A stretch of 64,000 bases of DNA, taken from JAJEAO01 sp963667635. GTDB taxonomy: Bacteria; Acidobacteriota; Vicinamibacteria; Marinacidobacterales; Marinacidobacteraceae. The stretch is taken from NCBI GenBank assembly GCA_965232015.1, contig OZ246946.1, forward strand, positions 3,472,001 through 3,536,000, given 5' to 3'. Both the position numbers and the translations under genes were made by a program. Positions 23,678 to 32,072 of the stretch are shown piece after piece (within the stretch, counting starts at the first letter, position 1; each line of letters opens with the position of its first letter). The notes beneath the pieces were generated by a model that did no database searches, was not told the origin of the DNA, and saw only the letters and a program-made list of their open reading frames with translations.

Positions 23678-24184
23678 ATGATCCGACCCCGCCGCTTCGC
23701 CGCCGCCGCACTCCTCACCGTCGCGCTGCCCGCGTTCTCCGCCGCGAGTGACCCGCCCGATGTCGCCTCGCTCCAGACGACTTTCGAGACCTCGGTGGCG
23801 GCGCTGAACTCGGGCGACCTCGACACCTTCCTCGACACGGTCCACGACGAGGCGCTCTCGTTCTACGCCTGCGGCCCGACCTCGGGCAAGCAGGGGCGGG
23901 AGGCGTGCGCCATCGACTGGGGCATGTTCTTCAACAACACGACCGGGGCCGAATTCCGGACGAGCAACGAGCAGTACCGGATCATCGGCGGCACCGGCAT
24001 CGCCTACGGCGAGTACCAGCTCTCGGTCCTCTACGGGGGGAACGAGCGCGTCACGGTGCACGACGGCCGCTACACGATGACCTACATCCACTCCGGAGAC
24101 GAGTGGCAGATCATCATGCAGCACAACACTCCGGCCGGGGACGACCCGCAGCCGGTCCGGAACCTTCGCCGCCCGGGGAGCTGA
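23678..24184 (+). CDS. Secreted NTF2/SnoaL-like protein
   Basis: 168 aa with a Sec signal peptide (RRFAAAALLTVALPAFSAAS). The mature part, LQTTFETSVAALNSGDLDTFLDTVHDEA then EWQIIMQHNT, has the cone-shaped NTF2-like (DUF4440/SnoaL) pattern. Function unknown; such proteins may be small-molecule binding or catalytic. AAGGAGG lies 6 nt before the ATG. The VOC gene 72 bp downstream may be co-transcribed. Confidence 0.78.
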   Translation: MIRPRRFAAAALLTVALPAFSAASDPPDVASLQTTFETSVAALNSGDLDTFLDTVHDEALSFYACGPTSGKQGREACAIDWGMFFNNTTGAEFRTSNEQYRIIGGTGIAYGEYQLSVLYGGNERVTVHDGRYTMTYIHSGDEWQIIMQHNTPAGDDPQPVRNLRRPGS

Positions 24185-24256
24185 TCTTCCGGGGCGCGGA
24201 TCGCACCTCGAGGCCACGAATCCACGTCAGCTTCGACGTTCACGGGAGCGCATGCC

Positions 24257-24619
24257 ATGCACAAGGTTCAGGGGATCGGTGGGTTCTTCTTCCGGGCGAA
24301 GGACCCCGAACGCCTCACAAACTGGTATCGGGATCACCTCGGGATCAACCCGGCCCCGACGAACATGGAGATGGCGCCCTGGATGACGGAGGCGGGGGTG
24401 ACCGTGTTCGCCCCGTTCGGCGCCGACTCGGACTACTTCGCTGCCGACAAGGCCTTCATGCTGAACTTCCGGGTGGCCGATCTGGACGCGATGTGCGCCC
24501 AACTGAAGTCCGCCGGGATCCAGGTCAGTCACGAAACCGAGATGGAGGGGGTCGGTCGTTTCGCCCGCATCCACGACCCGGAGGGCAACGCGATCGAACT
24601 CTGGGAACCGGCGTCCTGA
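24257..24619 (+). CDS. VOC-family (glyoxalase/bleomycin-resistance-like) protein
   Basis: 120-aa vicinal oxygen chelate protein: paired beta-alpha-beta-beta-beta modules starting MHKVQGIGGFFFRAKDPERL and ending FARIHDPEGNAIELWEP, with the metal-ligand glutamate in the last strand. Members are dioxygenases, glyoxalases or drug-binding proteins; the substrate is not predictable. It ends 13 bp before the tandem repeat at 24633. Confidence 0.85.
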   Translation: MHKVQGIGGFFFRAKDPERLTNWYRDHLGINPAPTNMEMAPWMTEAGVTVFAPFGADSDYFAADKAFMLNFRVADLDAMCAQLKSAGIQVSHETEMEGVGRFARIHDPEGNAIELWEPAS

Positions 24620-24632
24620 GGGGCAAGTCAGG

Positions 24633-24778
24633 GAGGCGCCGTCAGGGAGGACTCTCGGTGCCGGCCCCCCACCGGGAGAACTGGTGGAGTCCGGCGCTCC
24701 GCTGCGAGGCGCCGTCAGGGAGGACTCTCGGTGCCGGCCCCCCACCGGGAGAACTGGTGGAGTCCGGCGCTCCGCCGC
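24633..24778. repeat. 73-bp tandem duplication, also found in part near 30.1 kb
   Basis: Two copies (24633-24705 and 24706-24778) differ at one base. They lie at the convergent ends of the VOC and amidohydrolase genes. Part of the unit (ACCGGGAGAACTGGTGGAGT, continuing CCGGC) recurs inverted at 30067-30103. The second copy overlaps the end of the amidohydrolase frame and encodes its last residues. It may be a REP-like dispersed element or a terminator-bearing repeat. Confidence 0.75.
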
Positions 24779-26025
24779 GGCCGGTAGGGCCGGCCGGCCC
24801 GAACCACGAGCCGCACTTCGCCAAGCACCCGGACTTCCGCCGCCGGATCGCCTCCGACGACCACCAGGTCGGCGACGTAGCCCTCCGCCACCGTCCCGAT
24901 CTCATCTCCGAGTCCCAGCGACTCGGCGGCAAGCGAGGTGAGCGCCACGATCAGATCGGCAGGCGCCTGACCACCCTGTTCGACCCGGGCGAACGCCTCC
25001 CGGATGTTCTGGCCGTGCGCCCCCGCGACCGCGTCGGTGCCGAAGACGACTCGCAGCCCCTCGGTGGCGATCGCCTGGCGAAACACCTCCATGCGGCCCT
25101 CGATGTTCGCCTCCATGAGTGCAAAGCCCTCCTCGGTGTAGTTCCCGATGCCGAGGTAGCGCTCCTTCTGCTCGAGGTAGTTGGCGACGATCAGGTACGT
25201 GTTCGGGTCGAAGAACAGCCCCCGTTCCGCCAGAAGGTCGAGGGTGGCCTGATCGAGAAGCGAGCCGTGCTCGATCGTGGTGCATCCCGCCTCGGCCGCT
25301 CGGCTCGCGCTCACCGGGCCGTGGGCGTGGACCAGCGTGCGGAGACCGCGCTCGGCCGCCGCCCCGCACGCTGCGCCGAGTTGTTCCTGCGAGAGCGTCG
25401 GCCCGCCCCCGTCCCGGCTGCTCTCGGAGGCGAAGATCTTGATCGCATCGGCGCCGAGGTCGGCGAGGCGGTGGACCTCCGCGGAGAGCTCGTCCGGTCC
25501 TCCGGTGCGGGCCGACAGCGATCCGAGCGACGTGATGATCCGCGGACCGGGCACGACGCCGCGCGCCACGGTGTCCCGGACGGGGCCGTCCACGAGGCTG
25601 CCGATGCTCTGCACCGTGGTGAATCCGGCTTCGAGCATCCGGATCCCGTTCTCGATCGCGTGGACCGCGCTCTGCTCGGGGGACGCGCCGCGGGCGAATC
25701 GGCCGTCCTCTCCGAAGTGCCAGTCGAGGTGGACGTGGGTGTCCACGAATCCCGGCAGGATCGAACCTCCGGGGAAGTCGAAGCGCTGGGCTGAAGCCGG
25801 GAGGTCGGCTGCCGGGGCCACGGCGGCGATCCGGCCTTCCCGGATCACGACCCCGTGCCCCTCGAGCACGCCGCCCCGTCCGTCGAAGACCCGGTCGGCC
25901 GTGATCACCAGCGTCCCGGGGTCGGCGGCGGGTCCCTCCGCCGCGCCCGAACAGGCGACGAGTGCGGCAACGCATCCCGCTCCGAGCCAGCGACCCGGTT
26001 TCATCGAAGCAGCCGGAGACTCCAT
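24715..26025 (-). CDS. Amidohydrolase lipoprotein
   Basis: 436 aa. A signal peptide with lipobox LVAC (in VAALVACSGAAEG) anchors it to the membrane. Amidohydrolase motifs: FVDTHVHLDWHF, DAIKIFASES (lysine), VHAHGP, IEHGSL and VFGTDAV. Closest in style to imidazolonepropionase or Xaa-Pro dipeptidase relatives. ATG 26025 has GGGAGG about 10 nt upstream; another ATG at 26004 lacks one. The last ~19 residues (RSAGLHQFSRWGAGTESPP) are encoded by the repeat and look like an added tail. The gene is divergent from the methyltransferase. Confidence 0.88.
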   Translation of the reverse strand: MESPAASMKPGRWLGAGCVAALVACSGAAEGPAADPGTLVITADRVFDGRGGVLEGHGVVIREGRIAAVAPAADLPASAQRFDFPGGSILPGFVDTHVHLDWHFGEDGRFARGASPEQSAVHAIENGIRMLEAGFTTVQSIGSLVDGPVRDTVARGVVPGPRIITSLGSLSARTGGPDELSAEVHRLADLGADAIKIFASESSRDGGGPTLSQEQLGAACGAAAERGLRTLVHAHGPVSASRAAEAGCTTIEHGSLLDQATLDLLAERGLFFDPNTYLIVANYLEQKERYLGIGNYTEEGFALMEANIEGRMEVFRQAIATEGLRVVFGTDAVAGAHGQNIREAFARVEQGGQAPADLIVALTSLAAESLGLGDEIGTVAEGYVADLVVVGGDPAAEVRVLGEVRLVVRAGRPYRPRRSAGLHQFSRWGAGTESPP

Positions 26026-26044
26026 GGCGACCGATCCTCCCATC

Positions 26045-26064
26045 GGTCCGTACGGTATCGGACC
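26045..26064. promoter_or_regulatory. Palindrome between divergent amidohydrolase and methyltransferase genes
   Basis: Arms GGTCCG and CGGACC with an 8-nt spacer in the 72-bp divergent gap. Placement suits an operator acting on both promoters. Short arms in GC-rich DNA make chance possible. Confidence 0.3.
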
Positions 26065-26097
26065 GGTCGCCTGCCCGGCGCGACCTATCCTGCCCGC

Positions 26098-26856
26098 ATG
26101 GAGAAGCCTCCCGGACGCCTCTACACCGACCTCGCGCCCCTGTGGCCGCTGATGAGCCCTCCGGAGGACTACCGTGAGGAGGCCGAAGTCATCCTCGCCG
26201 CCCTTGAGGAGCGGCTCGGTCCCGGCCCGTTGCGCCTCCTCGACCTCGGATCGGGAGGAGGCCACCACCTCCACCACATCGCGCGGCGCCACCGCGCCAC
26301 CGCGGTGGATCTCTCCGAGGCGATGCTCGCCCTTTCCCGCCGCCTCAACCCGGATGTCGCGCACCACGTCGGCGACATGCGGGACGTGCGGCTCGGGACC
26401 ACCTTCGACGCCGTCCTGATCCACGATGCCGTCTCCTATCTGCTCACCGAGGAGGACCTGCTCGCCGCCTTCGCGACCGCTCGCGCGCACCTCCGACCGG
26501 GTGGGCTCCTGCTCGTCGTGCCCGACGACTACGCCGACGAATTCGTCTCGCCCCACGTCGCGCATGAGACCCGGCGCTCCGGGGAGGACGAACTGACCTT
26601 CGTCGAGTACTCCACGACCGCCCCATCGAACGGGGCCCACCTGGACACCACCTACGTGTTCTTTCGGACCGATGGGGGCCGTCTGCGGGTGGACGTGGAC
26701 CGGCACCGGTGCGGCCTCTTCCCGGTGGCGACATGGGACGGACTCCTCCGCCGCGCCGGGTTCCGCCCGGAGCGGCTTCCGTATCCGTTCGGCGAGCGGG
26801 GACGGGACCTCTGGCTGTGGGTCGCGACGTTCGACGGGCGCGAAGGGCTGGAATGA
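26098..26856 (+). CDS. Class I SAM-dependent methyltransferase
   Basis: 252 aa. SAM motif I LLDLGSGGGHHLHHIA, motif II AVDLSEAMLALS, then VGDMRDVRLGTTFDAVLIHD and LRPGGLLLVVPDDY. The N-terminal LYTDLAPLWPLMSPPEDYREEA is typical of small-molecule methyltransferases of the Methyltransf_25/11 type. ATG at 26098; the frame is open upstream but similarity starts here. Substrate unknown. Confidence 0.88.
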   Translation: MEKPPGRLYTDLAPLWPLMSPPEDYREEAEVILAALEERLGPGPLRLLDLGSGGGHHLHHIARRHRATAVDLSEAMLALSRRLNPDVAHHVGDMRDVRLGTTFDAVLIHDAVSYLLTEEDLLAAFATARAHLRPGGLLLVVPDDYADEFVSPHVAHETRRSGEDELTFVEYSTTAPSNGAHLDTTYVFFRTDGGRLRVDVDRHRCGLFPVATWDGLLRRAGFRPERLPYPFGERGRDLWLWVATFDGREGLE

Positions 26857-26894
26857 AGCGCCCTCCCCGCCGATAAGATCGGGCCGGTTCCGCC

Positions 26895-27149
26895 ATGCTG
26901 CGCTTCCTCGTCATCCTGGCGACCGTCGTTCTGGTTCGGATCCTGTGGGGCGCCGCGAAGGCCCTGTTCGGGATCGGACGCCGCCGGCCCCCGCCCGAAG
27001 TGACCCGGGGCCCGCGGCGCGCGCGGGTCGGCGGCGAAGTCGTCGCCTGCGCCCGCTGCGATCTCTACGTCCCGAAGGACCAGATCCTCCGCAAGGGCGG
27101 TCGGAACTTCTGCTCCGGGGAGTGCGCGGCGGCCGGCGCGGATGGGTAG
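26895..27149 (+). CDS. PP0621-family small membrane protein with zinc-binding cysteines
   Basis: 84 aa. An N-terminal membrane helix (MLRFLVILATVVLVRILWG) is followed by a cytoplasmic tail with CARCDLYVPKDQ and FCSGEC, four cysteines that would bind zinc, as in the PP0621 family. Function unknown. It overlaps the next gene by 8 nt and probably shares its transcript. Confidence 0.75.
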   Translation: MLRFLVILATVVLVRILWGAAKALFGIGRRRPPPEVTRGPRRARVGGEVVACARCDLYVPKDQILRKGGRNFCSGECAAAGADG

Positions 27150-28809
27150 CGGCCTCCGCGGAGGCGTTGTCGCGGGCGCCCTGCTCGTCGGAGTCGCCAC
27201 CGGAGTCTCATCGGCCGGGCAGATCGCGCTGCGGGATGTCGGCGCAGAGGCCGGACTGGACTTTCTCCACGACCGGGGTGCGCGTGGGGACTGGCATCCG
27301 ATGGAGACGATGGGGTCCGGGGTGGCCGTTTTCGATTACGACGGGGACGGAGCGCTCGACCTCTTCTTCGTCGAAGGCGGAGAGGTTCCCGGCGTCGGCC
27401 GTCCGCCCGCCCGGGTCGGCGCCCTCTACCGGGGGGACGGGAGCGGCCGGTTCCGCGACCGGAGCGCCGAAGCCGGGTTTGCCGATCCGACCCCGGCCGC
27501 GGGCTACGGGATGGGGGTCGTCGCGGCGGACTCCGATGGGGATGGCGACCCCGATCTGTTCCTGAGTCGGGCCGGGCCGGACCTCTTCTACGAGAACCGC
27601 GGGGACGGGACATTCGCGCTCCGGGACGCGGGCGTCGAGGGCGACGGGTGGAGCGCGGGGGCGGCGTTTTCGGACCTCGACCGCGACGGGGATCTCGACC
27701 TCTACGTCACCCGCTACCTCGACTGGTCGCCGCGCAACAACCCCGAATGCTCTCGGCAGGTGGCCGGAGCGCCGGTGCGGTCCTACTGTCTGCCGGATGC
27801 GTTTTCGGGCGTACCCGACCGGCTCTATCAGAACCTTGGCGACGGCTCCTTCCGCGAGATCGGGGAGGCGGCGGGCATCGCGCTCCCGACCGGCAAGGGG
27901 CTCGGCGTGCTGGCCGGAGACTGGATCGGGGATGCGCTCCCGGATCTGCTGGTCGCGAACGACACGACGCCCAACTTCCTGTTCGAGAACCGGGGCGGGA
28001 TGCGGTTCGCCGAGCGCGGCCTCCCCGCCGGGGTCGCCTACGACGGTGACGGGAACGCGCTCGCCGGGATGGGGGTGGCGGCGGCCGACATCGAGCCGGA
28101 CGGGGATCTCGACCTCGTGGTCACGAACTTCCAGGGCGAGCCGAACACGCTCCATGTGGCCGACCGCCACGGGGTGTTCCGGGACTTCTCGTTCCTCGGC
28201 GGGGTGGGGCGGCCCTCCCTCGACCGCCTCGGCTTCGGCGCCGTGTTCCGCGATCTGGATCTGGACGGACTCCCCGACCTCTGCTTCGCGAACGGCCACG
28301 TGCTCCCGAATGCGGAGGTGCTGTTTCCGGGCTCGACCTACCGGCAGGAGGACCTGTGCTTCGCAAACCGCGGCGGGCGGTTCGAGCCGGTCCCGCTGGA
28401 CTTCGGGCCCGCGGTGGGCCGGGGCCTCGCGGTCGGGGATCTCGACGGCGATGGCCGCACCGACCTCGTCGTGTCGCGTTCAGGGGATCGGCCGGCGCTG
28501 CTGCGGAACGAGTCGCCGCTGCGTCCGTCGGCGTCCCTCCGTCTGGTCGGACGAGGCTCGCCCCGCGACGGGACCGGGGCGATGGTCCGAGCGCGCCGGA
28601 GTGAGCGGGGGTCGCTGTCGGTCGTGACCGCCGGGTCCAGCTACCTCTCGACCAGCGCCCGCGAGGTCGTGCTGCCAGTCCCCGACGAGCGGGCTGGGGT
28701 CGTGGTCGTCGAGTGGCCCGCGGGCGGGAAGCAGGAGATCGGCCGGCTCACCCTCGGCCGGTACGTGGTGATCGAGGGCGTCGGGGTGCTGCGGCTCCGC
28801 GGGCGGTAG
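27142..28809 (+). CDS. Secreted FG-GAP repeat protein with ASPIC/UnbV C-terminus
   Basis: 555 aa with a signal peptide (GGVVAGALLVGVATGVSSA). About seven calcium-binding repeats are readable: DYDGDGALDLFF, DSDGDGDPDLFL, DLDRDGDLDLYV, DLDLDGLPDLCF and DGDGRTDLVV among them, forming a beta-propeller. The C-terminal ASPIC/UnbV domain runs from about RGSPRDGTGAMVRAR to VVEWPAGGKQEIGRL. Such proteins are secreted and common in environmental bacteria; their task is unproven. It converges on the DUF4143 gene with a 19-bp gap. Confidence 0.9.
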   Translation: MGSGLRGGVVAGALLVGVATGVSSAGQIALRDVGAEAGLDFLHDRGARGDWHPMETMGSGVAVFDYDGDGALDLFFVEGGEVPGVGRPPARVGALYRGDGSGRFRDRSAEAGFADPTPAAGYGMGVVAADSDGDGDPDLFLSRAGPDLFYENRGDGTFALRDAGVEGDGWSAGAAFSDLDRDGDLDLYVTRYLDWSPRNNPECSRQVAGAPVRSYCLPDAFSGVPDRLYQNLGDGSFREIGEAAGIALPTGKGLGVLAGDWIGDALPDLLVANDTTPNFLFENRGGMRFAERGLPAGVAYDGDGNALAGMGVAAADIEPDGDLDLVVTNFQGEPNTLHVADRHGVFRDFSFLGGVGRPSLDRLGFGAVFRDLDLDGLPDLCFANGHVLPNAEVLFPGSTYRQEDLCFANRGGRFEPVPLDFGPAVGRGLAVGDLDGDGRTDLVVSRSGDRPALLRNESPLRPSASLRLVGRGSPRDGTGAMVRARRSERGSLSVVTAGSSYLSTSAREVVLPVPDERAGVVVVEWPAGGKQEIGRLTLGRYVVIEGVGVLRLRGR

Positions 28810-28828
28810 CCGGGGGATTTCTCGCCCC

Positions 28829-30016
28829 TCAGGCCTCCGGCGCCCGTCCCTCGCCGCGCGCGAGCCGCAGCGACATCGCTCGCGGGAGCGGAATCGCAGT
28901 GAGCCGATCTCCGAGCGGATACTCGATGTCTCCCGGGTACACCACCCATAGATGGTCGAGGCCGAGATCGCGCGTGGTGACGTGCATGGACTTCGTGGTT
29001 CGCGGCGCGTCAGAGCACTTGAACTCGAAGCCGAAGCGCCGTCCGCCGCGCAGGAGCAGGAGGTCGAGCTCGGCGCCGCGGCGGGTCCGATAGAAGAAGG
29101 CCTCGTGTCCGCCGTGGGCTACGAGGATCTGTTCCAGCGCGAAACCCTCCCAGCTCGCTCCGTAGCGGGGATGGAGGGGGAGGTGGCGTGCGCTCTCGAT
29201 GCCGAGGAGGAAGTGGAGTACGCCGCTGTCGCGAACATAGACCCGCGGTGACTTGATCAGGCGTTTCCCGAGGTTTTCGAACCACGGCGGCAGCACCCGG
29301 ATCATGAACGAGCCGGCGAGGAGGTCGCGGTAGTGGTTCACGGTGCGGGGCGTGGCATCGAGGGAACGCGCCAACTCGGTTGCGTTCCAGGTCTGACCGT
29401 GCCAGTGCGCGAGCATGCGCCAGAACCGGCCCAGGGCTTCCGGCGAGACTCGCGAGCCGAGCCCGGGGATGTCCCGCTCGAGGAAGGTGCGAGCGAAGGA
29501 CCGCATCCAGCGCGACCACGCCGGCATGGACGCGGCGAGCCAGGCTCGAGGAAATCCGCCTCGCATCCACAACCGGTCCAGGCCTTCGGTTCCTACATCC
29601 CGGAGGGAAAAACCCGGCACGTCCACGAACTGGATTCGGCCGGCGAGCGTCTCGGAGATGCCCCCGACGAGATCCCACGACGCGCTTCCCAGCAGCAGGA
29701 ACACCGCCTTGCGGTCGGGGTCGTCGCAGAGCGGACGGAGGATCTCGAAGAGCTCGGGCATGCGCTGGACCTCGTCGAGGACCACCAGTCCTTCCTGCCC
29801 GCCGAGCGTCCGCTCGGGAGTGTGGGCAAGCGCTTTGCGGACGCGGGGGCGCTCCAGATCCAGAACCAGGGATGGCCCCGCCCACTCGCAGGCGATTTCG
29901 CGGGCGAGGGTCGTCTTGCCGACCTGACGCGCGCCGAGGAGAGCGACCGCCGGACTTTCGCCGAGGCCCCGCAGGGTGACTCGACGGAGGTCGTGGCGGT
30001 CCAGTATTTGTTGCAT
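28829..30016 (-). CDS. DUF4143-type AAA ATPase (intact)
   Basis: 395 aa. Walker A LLGARQVGKTTLARE, Walker B VVLDEVQRMPELFEIL, sensor LLLGSASWDL, then a winged-helix-like middle (NATELARSLDATPRTVNHYRD) and a DUF4143 nuclease-like domain with RTRRGAELDLLLLRGGRRFGFEFK (D/E-x-K pattern). It is a divergent relative of the frameshifted ATPase at 22182-23338. Family members are often solitary, toxin-like or defence-linked; function is unknown. ATG 30016 is used; an upstream TTG near 30046 is possible. No good ribosome binding site precedes it. Confidence 0.85.
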   Translation of the reverse strand: MQQILDRHDLRRVTLRGLGESPAVALLGARQVGKTTLAREIACEWAGPSLVLDLERPRVRKALAHTPERTLGGQEGLVVLDEVQRMPELFEILRPLCDDPDRKAVFLLLGSASWDLVGGISETLAGRIQFVDVPGFSLRDVGTEGLDRLWMRGGFPRAWLAASMPAWSRWMRSFARTFLERDIPGLGSRVSPEALGRFWRMLAHWHGQTWNATELARSLDATPRTVNHYRDLLAGSFMIRVLPPWFENLGKRLIKSPRVYVRDSGVLHFLLGIESARHLPLHPRYGASWEGFALEQILVAHGGHEAFFYRTRRGAELDLLLLRGGRRFGFEFKCSDAPRTTKSMHVTTRDLGLDHLWVVYPGDIEYPLGDRLTAIPLPRAMSLRLARGEGRAPEA

Positions 30017-30077
30017 ATCAGGAGGCAGACTCTCGATCCGCAACAATCTTATGCCGCCGCCGGCGCGCCGGACTCCA

Positions 30078-30103
30078 CCAGTTCTCCCGGCCAGTTCTCC
30101 CGG
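30078..30103. repeat. 13-bp tandem within a dispersed repeat
   Basis: CCAGTTCTCCCGG occurs twice head-to-tail (30078-30090, 30091-30103). With the preceding GCCGGACTCCA it is the reverse complement of part of the 73-bp unit at 24.6 kb, so both belong to one dispersed family. Confidence 0.7.
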
Positions 30104-30104
30104 T

Positions 30105-30126
30105 GGGGGCGGGGGCGGGGGCGGGG
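30105..30126 (+). other. G-quadruplex-forming tract
   Basis: Four G-runs of 5, 5, 5 and 4 separated by single cytosines on the plus strand. This is among the strongest quadruplex patterns. It lies about 90 bp upstream of the DUF4143 ATPase start, on the template strand for that gene, so it could affect transcription or replication. Confidence 0.6.
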
Positions 30127-30132
30127 CCCGGC

Positions 30133-30328
30133 AATTCAGCCTGTGGATAAAGTCGCGTGAGCACCGAGAGTGGCGAGGCACCCGGCTGACAAGGCGCGCG
30201 AGGGAGGAATACCGGGTGTATTCCGACTGATGCGCAACGAAGAGCGCCCCGGAGCGAAGCGGAGGGGCGCGTTCAGGCGGGATGCATCGCCGCTCGAATG
30301 CCGCGTGACTTTGTCCACAGGCTGAATT
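30133..30328. mobile_element. Candidate MITE: 196 bp with 28-bp terminal inverted repeats
   Basis: The ends 30133-30160 and 30301-30328 are inverted copies matching at 24 of 28 positions, both beginning AATTCAGCCTGTGGA. The inside is non-coding and structured: a perfect palindrome with arms GGAATAC/GTATTCC (30206-30224) and a hairpin with arms GCGCCCC/GGGGCGC near 30244-30270. No transposase is present and I see no clear target-site duplication. Fits a non-autonomous transposon or a structured repeat. Confidence 0.5.
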
Positions 30329-30389
30329 CCCCGAGGCGAGGTTGCCGCGCCCCAGTCCCTTGCCGGCGCCCCGCCGCTACCGCGCCCGG

Positions 30390-32072
30390 CTACTGCGCGT
30401 CGCGTTCGAACCCGACCCGGCCACCGACGACGGTCAGATCCACGGCGACGCCCATCAGATCCTCCCGGTCCGCCGTCACCGGATCCTGGTCGAGGACGAT
30501 GAGATCCGCCGCCATCCCCGGCGCGAGCGTCCCCTTGAAGTCCTCCTCCCGGGTGAAGAACGCCCCGCCGCGGGTGTAGGCGGCGAGCGCGGCATCCACC
30601 GGGATCGCCTCCTCGTCGGTGCCGTACGCCTCGCCGGACATCCCCTTCCGCGTGACCGCGGCGTAGATCCCCACCATCGGACCGATCGGCAGGATGTCGC
30701 TCGACAGCGCGACCACGACGCCTCGGTCGGTCAGCGACCGCACCGGGTTGTTCCGCCGCAGCCGGTCGCCGTCGAGGTACTCCCGGTAGCGCCCCTCCAG
30801 CGTGTAGGTGAAGTTGGGCTGCTGGATCACGCCGATCCCGAGCCCCGCCATCCGATCCACCGTCTCCCACGACGGAGGCACGGTGAAGTGGTTCAGCGCG
30901 TGGCGGTGATCCTCCCGGGGATCGGCTTCGAGGGCGTTCGCGAAGGCGTCCACCGCAAGCTCGATGGCGGCATCGCCGATCGCATGGAACGCGAACTGCC
31001 AGCCCATCCGATGCGCCGCGTCCACGATGGCGCGGAACTCGGCTTCCGGACGAACCAGACTCCCCCGGTAACTGGTCTCACCGCGGTAGGGCTCCTTCGT
31101 GTACGCCGCCGGGCCGGTGAAGCCGCCGTCCACGAACACCTTCAGCGGCCCCACCCGCAGCCGGTGATCCCCGCTCCCGCTCGTCCGACCGAACCGCTCC
31201 ATGGCTTCGGCTCCGGCCCAGCGGATCTGCACCGCGGCGCGCGGCAGCCGCTCCCCGTGCTCGGCATACACCGACTCCCATGCGACGAACCCCTCGGGCG
31301 AGACGCCGGCGTGGACGATGCTGGTGATCCCGAGCGACAGCAGGTCCTCGAGCGCGGCCACGAAGCTCTCTCGCAGTTCTTCCGGCGAGGCATCCGGGAC
31401 CAGCCGGGAGACGAGATCCTGCCGTTCGCGGATTACGCCATTCAGCTCGCCGTCTTCGTCGCGCTCGATCACGCCGCCGTCGGGCTGGGGAGTGTCCCGA
31501 TCCACTCCGGCGAGTTCGAGGGCGAGGCTCGACGCCACCGCGCTGTGGCCACCGGCGCGGGTGAGGATCACCGGGTTCTCGGGAGCGGCGGCGTCGAGAT
31601 CCGGCCGGAGCGGCCGGCGCAGCTCACGGAGTTCGTCCTCGGACCAGCCGTAGCCGGTGATCCACTCGCCGCGGCCGAGTTCGTCCGCCTTCGCCGACAC
31701 GAGGTCCTGGATCGCCTCGATCGAATCCACGCCTCCCAGCGCGATGTGGCGGCGCGCCTGCCCTCGAATGTGGATGTGCGCGTCGTTGAAACCGGGGAGG
31801 ACGGTCCTGCCGGCCAGATCCACCTCCCGAGCCGCCTCGAACCGGTCCTGGAGTTCGTCCCCTCCGACGGCGACGACCCGGCCGTCGCGAACCGCGATCG
31901 TCGTCCCCACGGTCCCGGCATCGTCGAGGGCGCGGACGACCCCCGAGTGGAGCAGCAGGTCCGCCGGTTCCCGGGGCGAGCAGGACGCGGCGAGCGCCAC
32001 GGCGACCGCGACCAGCGCTGCGCTCTGAGCCCCTCGCTCCCGACTCGGTGTAGATCCGGTCGAACTCGTCAT
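30390..32072 (-). CDS. YtcJ-like amidohydrolase lipoprotein
   Basis: 560 aa, amidohydrolase family 3. The N-terminal signal ends at a lipobox-like cysteine (ALAASCSPREP). Motifs: VLPGFNDAHIHIRG (HxH), GPLKVFVDGGFTGPAA (lysine), FAFHAIGDAAIELAVDAF, LNHFTVPP and VALSSDILP. YtcJ relatives hydrolyse exocyclic amides; the substrate is unknown. The ATG at 32072 overlaps the stop of the NTF2-like gene (ATGA), which fixes it and indicates an operon. Confidence 0.9.
   Translation of the reverse strand: MTSSTGSTPSRERGAQSAALVAVAVALAASCSPREPADLLLHSGVVRALDDAGTVGTTIAVRDGRVVAVGGDELQDRFEAAREVDLAGRTVLPGFNDAHIHIRGQARRHIALGGVDSIEAIQDLVSAKADELGRGEWITGYGWSEDELRELRRPLRPDLDAAAPENPVILTRAGGHSAVASSLALELAGVDRDTPQPDGGVIERDEDGELNGVIRERQDLVSRLVPDASPEELRESFVAALEDLLSLGITSIVHAGVSPEGFVAWESVYAEHGERLPRAAVQIRWAGAEAMERFGRTSGSGDHRLRVGPLKVFVDGGFTGPAAYTKEPYRGETSYRGSLVRPEAEFRAIVDAAHRMGWQFAFHAIGDAAIELAVDAFANALEADPREDHRHALNHFTVPPSWETVDRMAGLGIGVIQQPNFTYTLEGRYREYLDGDRLRRNNPVRSLTDRGVVVALSSDILPIGPMVGIYAAVTRKGMSGEAYGTDEEAIPVDAALAAYTRGGAFFTREEDFKGTLAPGMAADLIVLDQDPVTADREDLMGVAVDLTVVGGRVGFERDAQ

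Larger units (their letters stand above)
30017..30389. other. 373-bp repeat-rich intergenic region
   Basis: Gene-free space between two minus-strand genes. It contains, in order, a relic of the 24.6-kb repeat with a 13-bp tandem (30078-30103), a G-quadruplex motif (30105-30126) and a 196-bp element bounded by inverted repeats (30133-30328). Confidence 0.7.
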
